5,850 bases of DNA from positions 14,365 to 20,214 of the forward strand of contig NYUL01000045.1 in assembly GCA_002684055.1 (NCBI GenBank). Direction: 5' to 3'. This DNA comes from Gammaproteobacteria bacterium. GTDB lineage: Bacteria; Pseudomonadota; Gammaproteobacteria; Magnimaribacterales; TMED112. The notes under the pieces are model-generated. The model did not search any database and had not been told where the DNA came from. It worked only from the letters and a program-made list of their open reading frames with translations. Position numbers and translations under genes: made by a program. Below, one piece after another: positions 4,758-5,850 of the stretch. The stretch's first letter is position 1, and every line of letters begins with the position of its first letter.

Positions 4758-5850
4758 TGACCAAAAAACTTATTTTTCTACAAGGTCATGATGTATTCAC
4801 TAAAGCAAAACAAACAAAGATTTTTAATGACAATTCTTTAATTCAGGAAGGTAAATATGTTTTTGCCCTTCTTGTAAATGATGAAATATCCAGAGATGAA
4901 CTCAGCAAATTAAAAGCTTTATTAAATGCAAACGAAGTTAATTTCACACCAGATTTAGTATTTGCTCCAAGAGTAGGCACTCAAAGCTCTTGGTCAAGCA
5001 AAGCTCAAGATATTTTTTCAAATGTTGGGGTTAGTGCAGTCAAAAGGATTGAGCGTTTAAAAGCTTATCAAACAAACAATACTGATCGTGTCATTGAAAA
5101 GACTTTCGATAAGATGACAGAGTCTTATTTTTTTCAATTGCCTTCAGCGAATGATTTATTTGAGAACTTAAAAAGAAAAGAATCACAAAGTTACAACATT
5201 CATGAAGATAAAGATTTGATTTTTGCTCTAGATAGCCAGCTCGGTTTGGCACTGAATGATGTTGAAAAATCTTATCTAAATACATTGTTTGCTCGTCTAG
5301 GTAGACCGATAACAGATGCAGAATTAATGATGTTTTCGCAAATAAATTCTGAGCATTGCAGGCATAAAATTTTTAGATCAAATTGGAAAACCGATATTCC
5401 ATTTAGTCATGACTCACTTTTTGATGCTATCAAGTCAACGACAAAAGAAGCAATGGAGCATGTGCTATCTGCATACCATGATAATTCCGCTGTAATTAAA
5501 GCATATGGACAAAGTTTTCTGGAAATTAACGGAGACAATAAATACAAAAATTTTAAAGGTGAAGTTGATACTACAATAAAAGTAGAGACACACAATCATC
5601 CAACTGGGATATCTCCTTTTGAAGGAGCAGCTACAGGTTCTGGCGGGGAAATAAGAGATTGCAGTGCTACAGGGCGCGTAGCGAGACCAAAAGCAGGCTT
5701 CATGGGCTTGTGTATTTCACACTTACGACTTGGCGATGTGCTGGAGCCGTGGGAGCAACCAGAATTAAAGCCAGATTTTTTAGCAGCTCCAAAAGATATT
5801 CTCAGAGATGCGCCAATAGGCTCAGCATCATACAATAATGAGTTTGGAAG
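4754..5850 (+). CDS. purL: Phosphoribosylformylglycinamidine synthase, long single-chain form (5' part)
   Basis: This is the first 365 codons of an open frame that reaches the right edge. PurL converts FGAR, ATP and glutamine to FGAM in the fourth step of purine synthesis. The N-terminal PurS-like domain (about 1-140) carries PRVGTQSSWSSKA (72-84). The linker region leads into INSEHCRHKIF (197-207), and the ATP-binding catalytic motif VETHNHPTGISPFEGAATGSGGEIRD spans 277-302. The visible part ends at PIGSASYNNEFG. These match the long gammaproteobacterial PurL (about 1,290 residues), which also carries a C-terminal glutaminase domain; about 70% of the chain is therefore outside the window. 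The start is ATG 4754 or the adjacent in-frame ATG 4757. The first overlaps the uvrB TGA as ATGA, and neither has a Shine-Dalgarno sequence, so coupling to uvrB translation is likely. Confidence 0.97.
   Translation, partial: MMTKKLIFLQGHDVFTKAKQTKIFNDNSLIQEGKYVFALLVNDEISRDELSKLKALLNANEVNFTPDLVFAPRVGTQSSWSSKAQDIFSNVGVSAVKRIERLKAYQTNNTDRVIEKTFDKMTESYFFQLPSANDLFENLKRKESQSYNIHEDKDLIFALDSQLGLALNDVEKSYLNTLFARLGRPITDAELMMFSQINSEHCRHKIFRSNWKTDIPFSHDSLFDAIKSTTKEAMEHVLSAYHDNSAVIKAYGQSFLEINGDNKYKNFKGEVDTTIKVETHNHPTGISPFEGAATGSGGEIRDCSATGRVARPKAGFMGLCISHLRLGDVLEPWEQPELKPDFLAAPKDILRDAPIGSASYNNEFG
4757..4789 (+). promoter_or_regulatory. Possible start-codon hairpin at the purL 5' end
   Basis: ATGACC (4757-4762), which includes the second purL ATG, is complementary to GGTCAT (4784-4789). 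Between them AAAAA (4764-4768) can pair with TTTTT (4773-4777) around a CTTA loop. The structure could hide the start until ribosomes finishing uvrB open it. It lies in coding sequence and could be accidental. Confidence 0.25.

Noticed and set aside
5091..5835. Three minus-strand open frames on the right side.
   Set aside because: All are antisense to purL, whose protein motifs are unambiguous in the plus strand.

Overview
The window is an ordinary-looking stretch of bacterial chromosome, AT-rich throughout, with tightly packed genes. It most resembles a marine gammaproteobacterium with a streamlined, low-GC genome (a SAR86-like lineage would fit). The evidence is indirect: low GC, short intergenic gaps, a PurL of the long single-chain type, a QmcA-like SPFH protein paired with NfeD, and a tRNA-Asn with an encoded CCA that closely resembles the enterobacterial one. 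The exact taxon is inference.

Layout, left to right. Positions 1-90 are the last 29 codons of an unidentified plus-strand gene. Next come a seven-helix HlyIII/PAQR membrane protein (129-764) and a small NTF2/SnoaL-fold protein of the lumazine-binding-like group (847-1194). A two-gene unit follows, encoding a QmcA-like SPFH protein (1273-2184) and a short NfeD-type membrane protein (2186-2470), one base apart. A 166-bp non-coding stretch contains a small GC-rich island and short repeats. A minus-strand tRNA-Asn(GTT) lies at 2637-2712. After a 41-bp divergent spacer come uvrB (2754-4757, complete) and purL, which overlaps the uvrB stop as ATGA at 4754 and runs off the right edge after 365 codons.

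Functions. The left half is membrane-related: a PAQR/HlyIII protein linked in E. coli to membrane homeostasis, and an SPFH/NfeD pair of the flotillin-like microdomain type, with a small soluble NTF2-fold protein between them. The right half is housekeeping: UvrB for nucleotide excision repair and PurL for the fourth step of purine synthesis, apparently co-transcribed and translationally coupled.

I see no mobile element, CRISPR array, phage gene or defence system, and nothing that I can defend as a new multi-gene system. The points worth a second look are small: a promoter placed so that the qmcA-like mRNA would be leaderless; near-absence of Shine-Dalgarno sequences in the window; an NfeD protein without its OB-fold domain; the uvrB/purL overlap with a possible start-sequestering hairpin; and the unexplained GC-rich island with GGTCRCC repeats beside the tRNA.
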